From contig NZ_LGHK01000035.1 of assembly GCF_001908235.1 (NCBI RefSeq), forward strand, positions 1 through 45,351: a stretch of 45,351 nucleotides of DNA, given 5' to 3'. The notes under the pieces are model-generated. The model searched no databases, was not told the origin of the DNA, and saw only the letters and a program-made list of their open reading frames with translations. The stretch's first letter is position 1. Each line of letters begins with the position of its first letter. Origin of the DNA: Bradyrhizobium sp. NAS96.2. Its GTDB lineage: Bacteria; Pseudomonadota; Alphaproteobacteria; Rhizobiales; Xanthobacteraceae. Below are positions 8,873 to 17,162 of this stretch, piece after piece. A program made the translations under genes and the position numbers.

Positions 8873-10117
8873 TCAGCCCTGGACCAGCTTCTTCAGCTCC
8901 GGAAGAAACCGCTGGATCGTTGCGTCTTCGATATCGTTGCGATCCCGCAACGTGAAGAACTCCATCGCGCGGATCTTCTCGGGATCTCCATCGGCGAGCG
9001 GCCGGCCGCGCTCGCGCTTCTTCAGCAATTGCTCGCGTGACTTCGTGTAGTAGTGATTGATCACGAGCTTGCTCCGCTTGGGAGCCGTACAGCGGCCTCC
9101 GATCGGGAATACCGGCGTGCCGTCTTCCTGGACGTAGCAGCCCAGAACGAGCGATTGATGCGGATGCAGGTAGGACACGATGGTGTCCGGCCGCACGATC
9201 GACTTCATGATGAAATGATCCGGGAAGTCGTCCGGAGCGCGACGCGTGAAGGACTCGATGCACAGGCCGGCCGGCCTCGCGTCGTGACCGTTCGATCCGA
9301 AGTTCAACCAATGCACCGCCACCGCCGGCGCCGGGCCGAGCTCGGCCAGGACGTCCTTGATGCTGCCGGCCTGCGTCGGAAACAAATACTCATCGGCATC
9401 AATGAAGGCGCACCATTCCGCACAATTGCGATAGGTGTCGATCGCATGCGAGAAGGCGCGCATCTGGCCGAATTCGCCCTCCACGAAATGATAGGTGATC
9501 ATCTCGGGCCACGGAAAGGACTCGATCACGGCGCGCGTATTGTCGGTGCTGCCGTTGTCGTAGAGGTAGAAGTGATCGAAGCCGACCAGTCGGTGGAAGT
9601 GCAGCCATTCCAGCAGATCGTCGCCTTCATTCTTGATGGCGCACACCGCGGCGAGGCCGTGCTTCTTCCGATCGACCCCGACATAGAGCTTCTTCGCCTC
9701 CATCACGCGCAGGAGGCCGGCAAACTCGCGCCGCAGGTTTTCACTCTTCGGGGCCGCAGCGAGCGCGGACAAATAGACGTCCTGCGCTTCATGGGCCGCC
9801 CCCATGTTGAGATCCGCGATCGCAAGACGATGCAACACCCGCGAGTCGGACGGCATCTGCTTGACGAGGTCGAGCAGGATCCCGCGCGCTCCGGCGAAAT
9901 CACAGGCCTGCACAAGCGCTGCCGCCTTTGCAAACTGGAATTCCTTGTAATCGCCGAATTGCCGCTCCAACTGCTCGACCGACTGGATGAGCTCGTCGGG
10001 TTTCGGATTTGCGATCCGCCCGGAAAAGAAATCTCGAAGCTTTGTCTCGACCTCACTTGCTGGAAGCGTATCGAGATTCACGCCTGAGCTGAAACTAGAC
10101 AATGCAGGAATTTCCAT
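8873..10117 (-). CDS. Glycosyltransferase (GT2/GT92-like) with TPR-like N-terminus
   Basis: The 414-residue protein has two parts. Residues about 40-150 are helical and TPR-like (EFQFAKAAALVQACDFAGAR, RVLHRLAIADLNMGAAHEAQDVY). From about 165 on there is a glycosyltransferase domain of the type represented by GT92 and Glyco_tranf_2_4: AAVCAIKNEGDDLLEWLHFH, then FYLYDNGSTDNT and the metal-binding WCAFIDADEYLFP. It ends with HYYTKSREQLLKK. This motif set is known for enzymes that add sugars to surface glycans; the donor is not predictable. The ATG at 10117 is preferred; a TTG two codons upstream is the alternative. The gene is single, converging with the 8175 gene and diverging from the Tat-exported protein at 10343. 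Confidence 0.85.
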   Translation of the reverse strand: MEIPALSSFSSGVNLDTLPASEVETKLRDFFSGRIANPKPDELIQSVEQLERQFGDYKEFQFAKAAALVQACDFAGARGILLDLVKQMPSDSRVLHRLAIADLNMGAAHEAQDVYLSALAAAPKSENLRREFAGLLRVMEAKKLYVGVDRKKHGLAAVCAIKNEGDDLLEWLHFHRLVGFDHFYLYDNGSTDNTRAVIESFPWPEMITYHFVEGEFGQMRAFSHAIDTYRNCAEWCAFIDADEYLFPTQAGSIKDVLAELGPAPAVAVHWLNFGSNGHDARPAGLCIESFTRRAPDDFPDHFIMKSIVRPDTIVSYLHPHQSLVLGCYVQEDGTPVFPIGGRCTAPKRSKLVINHYYTKSREQLLKKRERGRPLADGDPEKIRAMEFFTLRDRNDIEDATIQRFLPELKKLVQG

Positions 10118-10342
10118 GTCCAACCTGAGCCGCTCCCCACGAGATCAACAAGCAATTACCATTGGTTCGCACCACGAATTCCCTATTACCGCACTTATCC
10201 TACAAGAATAAGGCTATAACACGTAGCGCTCACATTTAACTGTTGTAAGGTTATTTCGAGGAAAATCAATACAATAGAGTACAGGGCTCGGTGTCATTTG
10301 CACGAAACCGTCACACAGGACGGGAACGACCGGAGATCGCCA
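10118..10342. promoter_or_regulatory. Divergent regulatory gap (GT / Tat-exported GH99-like)
   Basis: This 225-base A/T-rich gap separates two divergent genes. It holds TAACA at 10217 and TTTAAC at 10235, followed by TGTTGTAAGGTTATTT. GGAG at 10332 is the ribosome binding site of the 10343 gene. No coding sequence is supported. Confidence 0.4.
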
Positions 10343-11539
10343 ATGGACAATGGGAACGAAGCAATCCGTAAGCCGTTTGCGCTTACGAGACGGATGTTTT
10401 TGACATCGCTATCCGCAAGCCTCCTGCCCGGCTCGCTCAGCGTCTTGGGTTCCAGCCACCCTGCTGCGGCTGCGGCAGCTTTGCGGCCTCTCGTCGGAGC
10501 CATCCGATGGGACGCATGGTATTCGCCGGGCTCGCAGCCGACGGAAGCCATGAAGCAATCGCTCGGTCCGCAGAAATATCGTTGGCGGGCTCCCTTCTTC
10601 GGCGCCCAGATCAACCGCGATCCAAATGCGCTGGATTTTTCGAGCTCGATCGAGGCCGAGATCGACAAGGAAATCGACCAGGCGATCTTTGCCGGACTGG
10701 ATTATTGGGCATTCGCTGGCTATGGGGCCAACCACCCGATGTCGAAAGCCCTGTATGCGTTCAGAACCCGTCCGAAGGCAGCCCAACTGAAGTACTGCAT
10801 GTTTACCGAGCTCGGTCGATGGGGATCGGCGGCCAAGCTGTCGCCACTCCCCCACGAGCACATCGGCCTGATGGCGGACAAGAACTATCTCAGGGTCGAG
10901 GGCGATCGGCCGCTCTACTTCCTGGGCTTCATCAAGGGCGCCGACGTGCAGCGAAGCTGGGGAGGTGTGCAAGGTCTCCGCACCCAACTGAGCAAGTTCA
11001 AATCCGATGCGACCGCAACTGGCGTCGCGGAGCCGTACATCGTGCTGGCAGGCGACACGAAATTCCTGAGCCAGGAGGCCGCCAATCTGGGCGCCGATGC
11101 GCTCGGATCGTATGCGATTACAACCGGCAACGGCCGCGGGAGCTTTGCCGACCTCGCGAAGTATGCCGAGAAAGGCTGGAATGCCTTGGCCGCCAGCCAG
11201 GTCCCTGTTGTGCCCACGGTGATGACAGGATGGGACAGGCGCCCTCGCATCGAACATCCCGTGCCCTGGGAAACGTCGCAGCGTCCCGGCGACGGCATCA
11301 CCAATTTCTATACGGCTCCGACGAAGCAGGAACTGGCCAGCCACCTCGCGCAATCGATCCGCTGGGTGAACAGCCAAGCACCTGATCGCCGAGCTCCCGC
11401 GGTGCTGATCTACGCCTGGAATGAAAATGACGAGGGTGGCTGGCTGGTCCCAACGCTGCCGTGTCAAACGGAGCGCCTTGAAGCGCTGCGCGAGGTTCTC
11501 AAGACGACGACACGGGCGGCGGCGAAGAACCTTTGCTAG
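10343..11539 (+). CDS. Tat-exported GH99/WbsX-like protein
   Basis: The 398-residue protein begins with a twin-arginine signal: RKPFALTRRMFLTS, with the Arg pair at 16-17, then a hydrophobic stretch and Ala-rich AAAAAA near 41-46 as the likely cleavage area. The mature part is a predicted TIM barrel of the GH99-like/WbsX type: VGAIRWDAWYSPG at the start, DYWAFAGYG in the middle and AVLIYAWNENDEGGWLVPT at the end. The last is equivalent to the WNEWAEG motif of WbsX proteins. It should act in the periplasm or outside, probably on a glycan. The ATG at 10343 has GGAG 7 bases upstream. It is transcribed alone, ending in a large hairpin at 11544. Whether it hydrolyses, transglycosylates or only binds sugar is not visible. 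Confidence 0.82.
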   Translation: MDNGNEAIRKPFALTRRMFLTSLSASLLPGSLSVLGSSHPAAAAAALRPLVGAIRWDAWYSPGSQPTEAMKQSLGPQKYRWRAPFFGAQINRDPNALDFSSSIEAEIDKEIDQAIFAGLDYWAFAGYGANHPMSKALYAFRTRPKAAQLKYCMFTELGRWGSAAKLSPLPHEHIGLMADKNYLRVEGDRPLYFLGFIKGADVQRSWGGVQGLRTQLSKFKSDATATGVAEPYIVLAGDTKFLSQEAANLGADALGSYAITTGNGRGSFADLAKYAEKGWNALAASQVPVVPTVMTGWDRRPRIEHPVPWETSQRPGDGITNFYTAPTKQELASHLAQSIRWVNSQAPDRRAPAVLIYAWNENDEGGWLVPTLPCQTERLEALREVLKTTTRAAAKNLC

Positions 11540-11543
11540 GCCG

Positions 11544-11595
11544 GTTTGAGCGAGGTGCGGCGCGGCTTGTGCAAAGCCGCGCCGAACTCGCAAAC
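11544..11595. terminator. Long hairpin between convergent genes
   Basis: GGCGCGGCTT (11559-11568) and AAGCCGCGCC (11574-11583) form a perfect 10-base-pair stem with a 5-base loop. It is extended by CGAG/CTCG (11551/11587) and GTTTG/CAAAC (11544/11591) beyond internal mismatches. There is no T run on either strand, so it may be a bidirectional stop or an mRNA 3'-end stabiliser. Confidence 0.5.
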
Positions 11596-11649
11596 CAAGG
11601 CTCCGTTCCGATTGCATCGGACCGGACAAGATCGGCTCTACACTTTCGA

Positions 11650-12573
11650 TCAGCGCCAGCGAAGCGGCCTGGTCCGGTCGTTCGACTCCACCGTCCGGTG
11701 TTCGAGATGGTAGGGCGCGTAGATCTGCTTGACCCAGTAGTTGAAGTTCGGGTGCAGCTTCACGAAGTCATAGAATGAATCGCCGAAATTGGACGGGCTG
11801 AGGCAGGTCTTGTTTTGCGGCCGCGACGAGATTGCATTCAGGCAATACGACACCATGCAGGCCTTCGTCTCGCTCTCCGCCACCTTGCTCAGACTTCGGA
11901 AGCTGTTGGTGGAGTGCAGCCGGTACAGATAGCGGTCGGCCTCGAGGTAAGTCGGCTCGACCTTGGTGACGGCGCGCAAGGCGAAGTCCCAGTCATGGCA
12001 GTATTTCAGGTCGGCAAGCCAGCCCACCTGCCGCAGCAGCTCGCGGCTGAAGACGAAGTTTCCGGTCGACGCGGCAATCTGGGAATCCAGGAATGTCCAC
12101 GACAGCGGCGCACCGGCAATCTGCGCCCGGTCGATCGCATAACGCAGGCGCGTCGGAAACTGGTAGTTGCTGATCGACTTTCCATGTTCGTCGATCGGCT
12201 CGACGGCCGAGAAGCCGAAGAACAGCCGCTCGTCGCCATGCTTGTCCGCGAACAGCTGCACGCGGTCCCTGGAAAAGGCATCGTCCGAGTTCAAGAGGAA
12301 GATCATGTCGCCTTTGGTCAGCGACAACGCCCTGTTCCAGGTGTAGTGGGCGCCGAGATTCTGGGGGTTCTTGAGCAGCTTGCACGACACGAAGCGCTTT
12401 CCGAACGACCGCTTCTTGATGACCCGCTGCGCGACTTCAAAACTCCGGTCCGGCGAATTGTCGTCGACGATGACGAGTTCGATATCGGCAAACGTCTGCT
12501 GGTAGACGGTCTCGAGACATTCCTCGAGATACTGCTCGTGCTTGTAGCACGCGATGACCACACTTGCGAGCAT
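11650..12573 (-). CDS. GT2 family glycosyltransferase
   Basis: The 307-residue protein is a compact GT-A enzyme. It opens with ASVVIACYKHEQYLEECLET, then IELVIVDDNSPDRSFEV (nucleotide-binding aspartates) and FLLNSDDAFSRDRV (DxD-type metal site). YCHDWDFALRAVTKVEP follows further along. No membrane segments are seen, so it acts at the cytosolic face. It lies directly downstream of the WbsX-like gene (gap of 11 bases). The ATG at 12573 is chosen with GAGG about 9 bases upstream; a TTG at 12588 overlapping the upstream stop is an alternative. The acceptor is unknown. Confidence 0.87.
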   Translation of the reverse strand: MLASVVIACYKHEQYLEECLETVYQQTFADIELVIVDDNSPDRSFEVAQRVIKKRSFGKRFVSCKLLKNPQNLGAHYTWNRALSLTKGDMIFLLNSDDAFSRDRVQLFADKHGDERLFFGFSAVEPIDEHGKSISNYQFPTRLRYAIDRAQIAGAPLSWTFLDSQIAASTGNFVFSRELLRQVGWLADLKYCHDWDFALRAVTKVEPTYLEADRYLYRLHSTNSFRSLSKVAESETKACMVSYCLNAISSRPQNKTCLSPSNFGDSFYDFVKLHPNFNYWVKQIYAPYHLEHRTVESNDRTRPLRWR

Positions 12574-12584
12574 CGGCGGCGACC

Positions 12585-14798
12585 TCAACGTCTCACGATG
12601 ATCGAATGGCGCGACCTCACCAGGGCGCTGGCGCCGTCGCCGACCTCCAGGACCGCGAGTTGATATTCACCATCCGGCAAATCTCGAATCGAGAACGACA
12701 GCTGGAAACCGAAATAGCAATCCTTGCTTTCGGCCTTCATATATTCCTTCACGTCGACGCGCTCGTGCCAATCGACGATCAGACAGTAGCCGCCGTTGAT
12801 TGCGCCTTCCGCGGCAAGCCCCGACAGGACCAGGAATCCCGTTCTCTGCCTGCTTGCTTCGAAGGCGTTGCCCGCGCAAATCCATCCCCGCACCAGGATC
12901 TCAAAGCGCGGATCAACAATCACCCGCTCGCCGGTCTGTGAATTGATGTTCTCGATGACCAGCAACGAACCTGCCGGATTGTCGGACGCGCCGTCCGCCT
13001 CAACCGGAGTGCCGCTCCTCAAGCGCTGCACCCCCGAATGAGTGAGACCCGACCGGTGCAGGCTTGCGAGCACCTCGACATGCGTCGAGGCTTCCTTCAC
13101 CGCCCACTCAAGCTCCTGCCTGCTCAGGCAATCCAGCAGATCCGGGCTATTTCTGATCTGCGCCGAAATAGGCTCAGCCGACGCGACCCTCCGCACAACC
13201 TCAAGGAAGGCGCGTCCATGACGCGAATCCGGCTCGAGATGAGCCCCCTCCGCCCATTCGTTCCAGGAATTGATAAACACCAGTGACTCGGAGAAGCTGT
13301 TGCCCTTGGCCCGCAGGGTGGCATCGCGAAGCCAGACCTCAAACGCCTCCGGGCTGGACCTCGTAAAGACGTGACCGCGCGGTCCCTTGCGCGGCGTATT
13401 GTCCCAACGCGGCATGACAGCAGGAAAGAACGGGAAGTCGTAGGTCTTGCCGATCGACGATCGCATGGCGTCGACATAATCGTATACCTTCCCGGCGAAG
13501 GTCGCCGGAGCATCGACTTCGGTCGGCGGCACTTCCCGCGTCGAGACCGTGTGCGGCGGAAACTCGATGGCCGCATCGCAATTGACGTCGCGCGGATCGA
13601 ACTCGCCGAAGGTCATCGCATTGCAGATGAGAAGCTCGCCAATTCCGAGCTCCCGAGCTCGCTCGCGCCAGATCTCGAACAGACGCTGCTTGTCCGGCAG
13701 CAATGACGGCCGGTAGATGACGATGACCTTTCGACCATCGACCGTGATGTAGCGCTCGTCGAGCAGCAGGTCGGCCATGTCATCGATAAAGCGGACATCG
13801 TCGTCCAGCGAGTGATTTTGTCCGAGCAGCAGCTCGGCATCCGAGCCGTCCCACCGGCGGGACCAGTTCTCGTTGGCCCAGCAAATGCAGAAAGGCAGGT
13901 TCGGCTCGCCGTCCTCGAGCAGCAGCTGAAGCGGCTTTTCCAGCAACCTGCGACCCTGGAACCAATACACGTAGTAGCAGAATCCATCGATGCCGTACTT
14001 GCGCGCGAGGTCGCCCTGCTGGCGACGCGTCTCCGGCAGCCGGACGTCGTAGAATCCAAGATCGGCCGGCAGCCACGGCGATTCATGAGACGGAAACTGG
14101 GCGCGCATGCGCGCGACATTGGTCCACTCGGTGAACCCCGGTCCCCACCACCTGTCGTTTTCTTCAAATGAATGGAATTGCGGCAGATAGAAACAAATAT
14201 AGCGCACCTCCTTGGTGGAGGCGTCCGCCGGTCCCGCAACGCTTCGGTTGTCAACGCTGGGAAACAGCAGATCGTCGTAGTCTTCGAGCGAGAAGCCGAG
14301 CGCAACGACCACTTCGCTTGGCGCGAAGTTCTCGAACAGCGGGATCTCGTAATATTCGCCGTCGCTTAGGCTGATGCGCAGATAGATCTGCGCATGCTTG
14401 GGCTCGACCAGCGTGTTTCTCAGGGCACGCGCCAGACGACGGCGCACGCCCGGCGTCGACAGATCGATCCGAAATCCGGGACGCCCGATCACGCTGCGCG
14501 GACCGATGCGGGCCGGCATGGACCGGCCGGTGCGCCCCTCTTCGACACAATGGGAGCCGACGAAGAGCGCTATCGAAACGGTTGCAGCGGGCGACTGGGC
14601 ATCGACGATCCAGCCCGAGATTCCTCGTCCCGAATATTCGAGGATCGCGCCACGCAGCCGCGATCCCGACTGGAGATCAGTGATATCGGGATCCAGGAAC
14701 AGGCTCTGCGCATGGTCGTCCTGCTGAACCGGACTGGCAACGGGCAACATATCCTTCGTATCCCTGACGCTCCGCTCGACCATCTTGTTCATTGCCAC
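12585..14798 (-). CDS. WbsX-like (GH99-like) protein with flanking beta modules
   Basis: The 737-residue protein has a WbsX/GH99-like TIM barrel at about 195-540: VRYICFYLPQFHSFEENDRW, WGPGFTEWTNVARM, FCICWANENWSRRWDGSD, HTVSTREVPP and FINSWNEWAEGAHLEPD. These motifs are diagnostic of the family found in O-antigen and capsule loci, often called glycosyltransferase though the fold is hydrolase-like. In front is a beta module (about 50-160, GISGWIVDAQ), and at the end another (about 620-737, FEILVRGWICAGNAF). There is no signal peptide, unlike the 10343 protein. The GTG at 14798 is chosen with AGGAG 5 bases upstream; ATG at 14792 is possible. It is the first gene of a two-gene unit with the GT2. 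Confidence 0.85.
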   Translation of the reverse strand: MAMNKMVERSVRDTKDMLPVASPVQQDDHAQSLFLDPDITDLQSGSRLRGAILEYSGRGISGWIVDAQSPAATVSIALFVGSHCVEEGRTGRSMPARIGPRSVIGRPGFRIDLSTPGVRRRLARALRNTLVEPKHAQIYLRISLSDGEYYEIPLFENFAPSEVVVALGFSLEDYDDLLFPSVDNRSVAGPADASTKEVRYICFYLPQFHSFEENDRWWGPGFTEWTNVARMRAQFPSHESPWLPADLGFYDVRLPETRRQQGDLARKYGIDGFCYYVYWFQGRRLLEKPLQLLLEDGEPNLPFCICWANENWSRRWDGSDAELLLGQNHSLDDDVRFIDDMADLLLDERYITVDGRKVIVIYRPSLLPDKQRLFEIWRERARELGIGELLICNAMTFGEFDPRDVNCDAAIEFPPHTVSTREVPPTEVDAPATFAGKVYDYVDAMRSSIGKTYDFPFFPAVMPRWDNTPRKGPRGHVFTRSSPEAFEVWLRDATLRAKGNSFSESLVFINSWNEWAEGAHLEPDSRHGRAFLEVVRRVASAEPISAQIRNSPDLLDCLSRQELEWAVKEASTHVEVLASLHRSGLTHSGVQRLRSGTPVEADGASDNPAGSLLVIENINSQTGERVIVDPRFEILVRGWICAGNAFEASRQRTGFLVLSGLAAEGAINGGYCLIVDWHERVDVKEYMKAESKDCYFGFQLSFSIRDLPDGEYQLAVLEVGDGASALVRSRHSIIVRR

Positions 14799-15125
14799 TC
14801 AATCTCCTGCCAACGCTTAACGCCGGCTCCAGTTTCTTTCCCGGTCACACGGACGTTCGATCCCGAGATCACGCTGCCTGACACGCCTCTGATCATGACC
14901 TCTCGGTTCTTATCGATCATCTTCACACAACCAGAGGTGCAATGAGCATTTATTCCGCGAACCCACATTAACGCAATCTCTCTATCGTCGATATGAAAGC
15001 CATTGTTAGTTCTGCCTAGATTGTCACGCAGAGGTGCACGCTTCCGTGCCTTCGCGCCCAAAAACAAAGCCGTTCACCGTCTCTGCCATTGCGCGCGTGC
15101 GACGAGATGTCCGCCTCCAACAATC
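14799..15125. promoter_or_regulatory. Leader of the WbsX-like operon, after the Sel1 gene
   Basis: This 327-base gap lies between the end of the Sel1 gene and the start of the WbsX-like gene, both on the minus strand. It contains TGTTA at 15004 and TTAACG at 14969. A 92-codon minus-strand frame here (15067-14789) has no family features and was not called. No clear terminator for the Sel1 transcript was found. Confidence 0.35.
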
Positions 15126-17162
15126 TCAGCCGACGCTCTCGCCCATCGCCTGCAGACGACGTAGCGCGCCTTCGTTGTTCTGCTGCGCCGCCTTTCGATA
15201 CCAACGCAGCGCCTGGTCGCGGTCCTGCGCGACGCCGTTGCCGGCACGCAGTGCATCGCCGATGGCGAGCTGGGCTTCGACCATGCCCTGCTCTGCGGCT
15301 GCCGCGAACCATTCGGCCGCCTTCGCCGGATCAGCCTCGCGGCCCTGGCCGCGCCCGAGCATCACCGCAAGGTTGTATTGCGCCGTCGCGTGGCCCTGGC
15401 GCGCCGCGGCCTCGTACCACGTCACGCCCTGCGCAAGGTCCTGCTCGACGCCCTGCCCGGTGCAATACATAACGGCAAGCTTGAACTGTGCTGCGGCGTT
15501 GCCGCCATCGGCGGCCTTGACGATCCAGCCGGCGGCGGCCTGCGGATCCTTGAGGCCGCTCTTCGGATCGGAATACAGCAGCGCCAAGGTGTGCTGCGCC
15601 TCGACATGGCCGGCGCTCGCCGCGCGCTTGAACCATTGCGCCGCCGCCGGAAGATCGACCGTGCCACCGGACCTTCCCATGTGAAGCCCGCCGAGTTGAA
15701 ACGCCGCCGCGGAATGACCGCCCTCGGCGGCATCGGTCAGCAACGTGCGCGCCTGCGCAAGACGCGCTTCGGACGGCTCCTCCTGAATCAGAAACACGGC
15801 ATAGGCGGTCTTTGCATCGGCATCGCCGCCGTTGGCCGCCTTACTCAGCCATTCGGCTGCACGCACCTGATCGCGCGGCACGCCGTTGCCCACCGAATAG
15901 AGCCGGCCCAGTTGCACGCCTGCCGCGCTGATGCCCCCCTCGGATGCGCGCTCGAACCACTTGATCGCGGTCGCGACATCGCGCGTCACGCCGTTGCCGT
16001 TGAGATAGAACACCGCGATGTTGTGGGCCGCGGTGGCGTGACCGCTCTCGGCCGCGCGTTCGAACCATTTCGCCGCCTGGCGGATGCTGGGCGGAACGCC
16101 GGTGCCGGTGGCATAGAAGCGTCCGGTGAAGAACTGCGCCTGCACGTCACCGCGCTCGGCCGCCTTCTCGTACCAATACGCCGCCTCGCGCAGATCCGGC
16201 TCGGCAGCCGTGCCGAGCGCATAGAACTCAGCAAGCGCCTGGATCGCCGGCAGGTAATCCTTGCGTGCCGCCTTGCGCAAGGCGGTCTCGGCCTTGTCGA
16301 GATCCTTGGCAACCCCTTTGCCGCTCAGCCGCAACAGCGCGATGTTGTACAGCGCGATGGCATCGTCATGCGCAGCCGCGCTCTGGAATAGCCGTGCGGC
16401 TTCCTCGACATTCACGGGAAGCCCGGTGCCCTTGAGGCACATGAACGCGAGCGCAACCTGCGCGCGGACATGACCCTGCTCCGCCGCCTTGTGATACCAG
16501 ATCGCGGCCTGCGCGAAGTCGACGGGAACGCCGCGTCCCTGATAATGCACGTCGCCGAGCGCGAATTCGCCGGCCGCCGCCTTCTGCTCGGCCGCAGCCT
16601 CGTACCAGCGCAGCGCAACGGCATGATCCTTGGTGCAGCCGTGTCCGTTGGCGTACATGTCGCCCAGGATTGCCTGCGCGTCGGCCTTGCCGGCTTCCGC
16701 CGCCACCGACATCCAGAGGAAGGCGGCGTCGAGGTCCCTGGCCACTCCGATTCCGTTCGGGAACACCAGGTCGTGGAGATTGGTCGCCTTGTCGCCGAGG
16801 CGCGCCGCCGTGGATTGCCGCCACATCTCGGGCTTGTTCGGTCCGACGGACGCCTTGACCCCGTGGAGGTAGATCAAGCCGAGCTGGAATTGCGCTTCGG
16901 TATGTCCATTCAGGGCGGCGCGTTCGTACCACGCGACCGCGTCCGGAATGTTGCCGATAACACCCTCGTTCCTCGCATAGAGCAGCCCGATCCGGTAATC
17001 CGCCTCCGGATTGCCGGCCCGCGACGCCAGCCTCCAGAAGCGCAACGCCTCCAGATACTGCCGGTTCTCGTAAGCCTCCAGTCCCCGTTCGAACTGCGTT
17101 GCTTCCGAACGAGACGACCCGGGCCTCAGCCGGTCGAGAAGGGATCGCGTCAACACCGTCAT
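15126..17162 (-). CDS. Sel1-repeat protein (17 repeats) of the secretion operon
   Basis: The 678-residue protein is almost entirely Sel1-like repeats of about 36 residues, each with the pattern A-x-x-LG-x-x-Y-x-x-G-x-GV-x-x-D-x-x-x-A-x-x-W-x-x-x-AA-x-x-G. I count 17 from about residue 55 to the end, for example ALGDVHYQGRGVPVDF and WYHKAAEQGHVRAQ. Sel1 repeats form right-handed helical solenoids that bind proteins. There is no signal peptide or membrane segment, so a cytosolic place is likely. The start codon overlaps the HlyD stop (ATGA), so it is coupled to the ABC-HlyD genes and is probably an accessory factor of that exporter. Three of the repeats are eroded (HDLVFPNGIGV, AYAVFLIQEEPS, GGLHMGRSG). 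A specific partner cannot be read from the sequence. Confidence 0.9.
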   Translation of the reverse strand: MTVLTRSLLDRLRPGSSRSEATQFERGLEAYENRQYLEALRFWRLASRAGNPEADYRIGLLYARNEGVIGNIPDAVAWYERAALNGHTEAQFQLGLIYLHGVKASVGPNKPEMWRQSTAARLGDKATNLHDLVFPNGIGVARDLDAAFLWMSVAAEAGKADAQAILGDMYANGHGCTKDHAVALRWYEAAAEQKAAAGEFALGDVHYQGRGVPVDFAQAAIWYHKAAEQGHVRAQVALAFMCLKGTGLPVNVEEAARLFQSAAAHDDAIALYNIALLRLSGKGVAKDLDKAETALRKAARKDYLPAIQALAEFYALGTAAEPDLREAAYWYEKAAERGDVQAQFFTGRFYATGTGVPPSIRQAAKWFERAAESGHATAAHNIAVFYLNGNGVTRDVATAIKWFERASEGGISAAGVQLGRLYSVGNGVPRDQVRAAEWLSKAANGGDADAKTAYAVFLIQEEPSEARLAQARTLLTDAAEGGHSAAAFQLGGLHMGRSGGTVDLPAAAQWFKRAASAGHVEAQHTLALLYSDPKSGLKDPQAAAGWIVKAADGGNAAAQFKLAVMYCTGQGVEQDLAQGVTWYEAAARQGHATAQYNLAVMLGRGQGREADPAKAAEWFAAAAEQGMVEAQLAIGDALRAGNGVAQDRDQALRWYRKAAQQNNEGALRRLQAMGESVG

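Noticed and set aside
2793..10123. Shared GGTTGGACATG at the starts of the 454 and 8873 genes
   Set aside because: Eleven identical bases including the start codon; upstream sequences do not align, so common origin is not supported.
14789..15067. 92-codon minus-strand frame in the WbsX leader
   Set aside because: No ribosome binding site, no family likeness, and it overlaps the start of the WbsX-like gene in another frame; likely chance.
15126..17162. Roughly 108-base DNA periodicity
   Set aside because: Explained by the 36-residue Sel1 protein repeat; not a separate DNA repeat.
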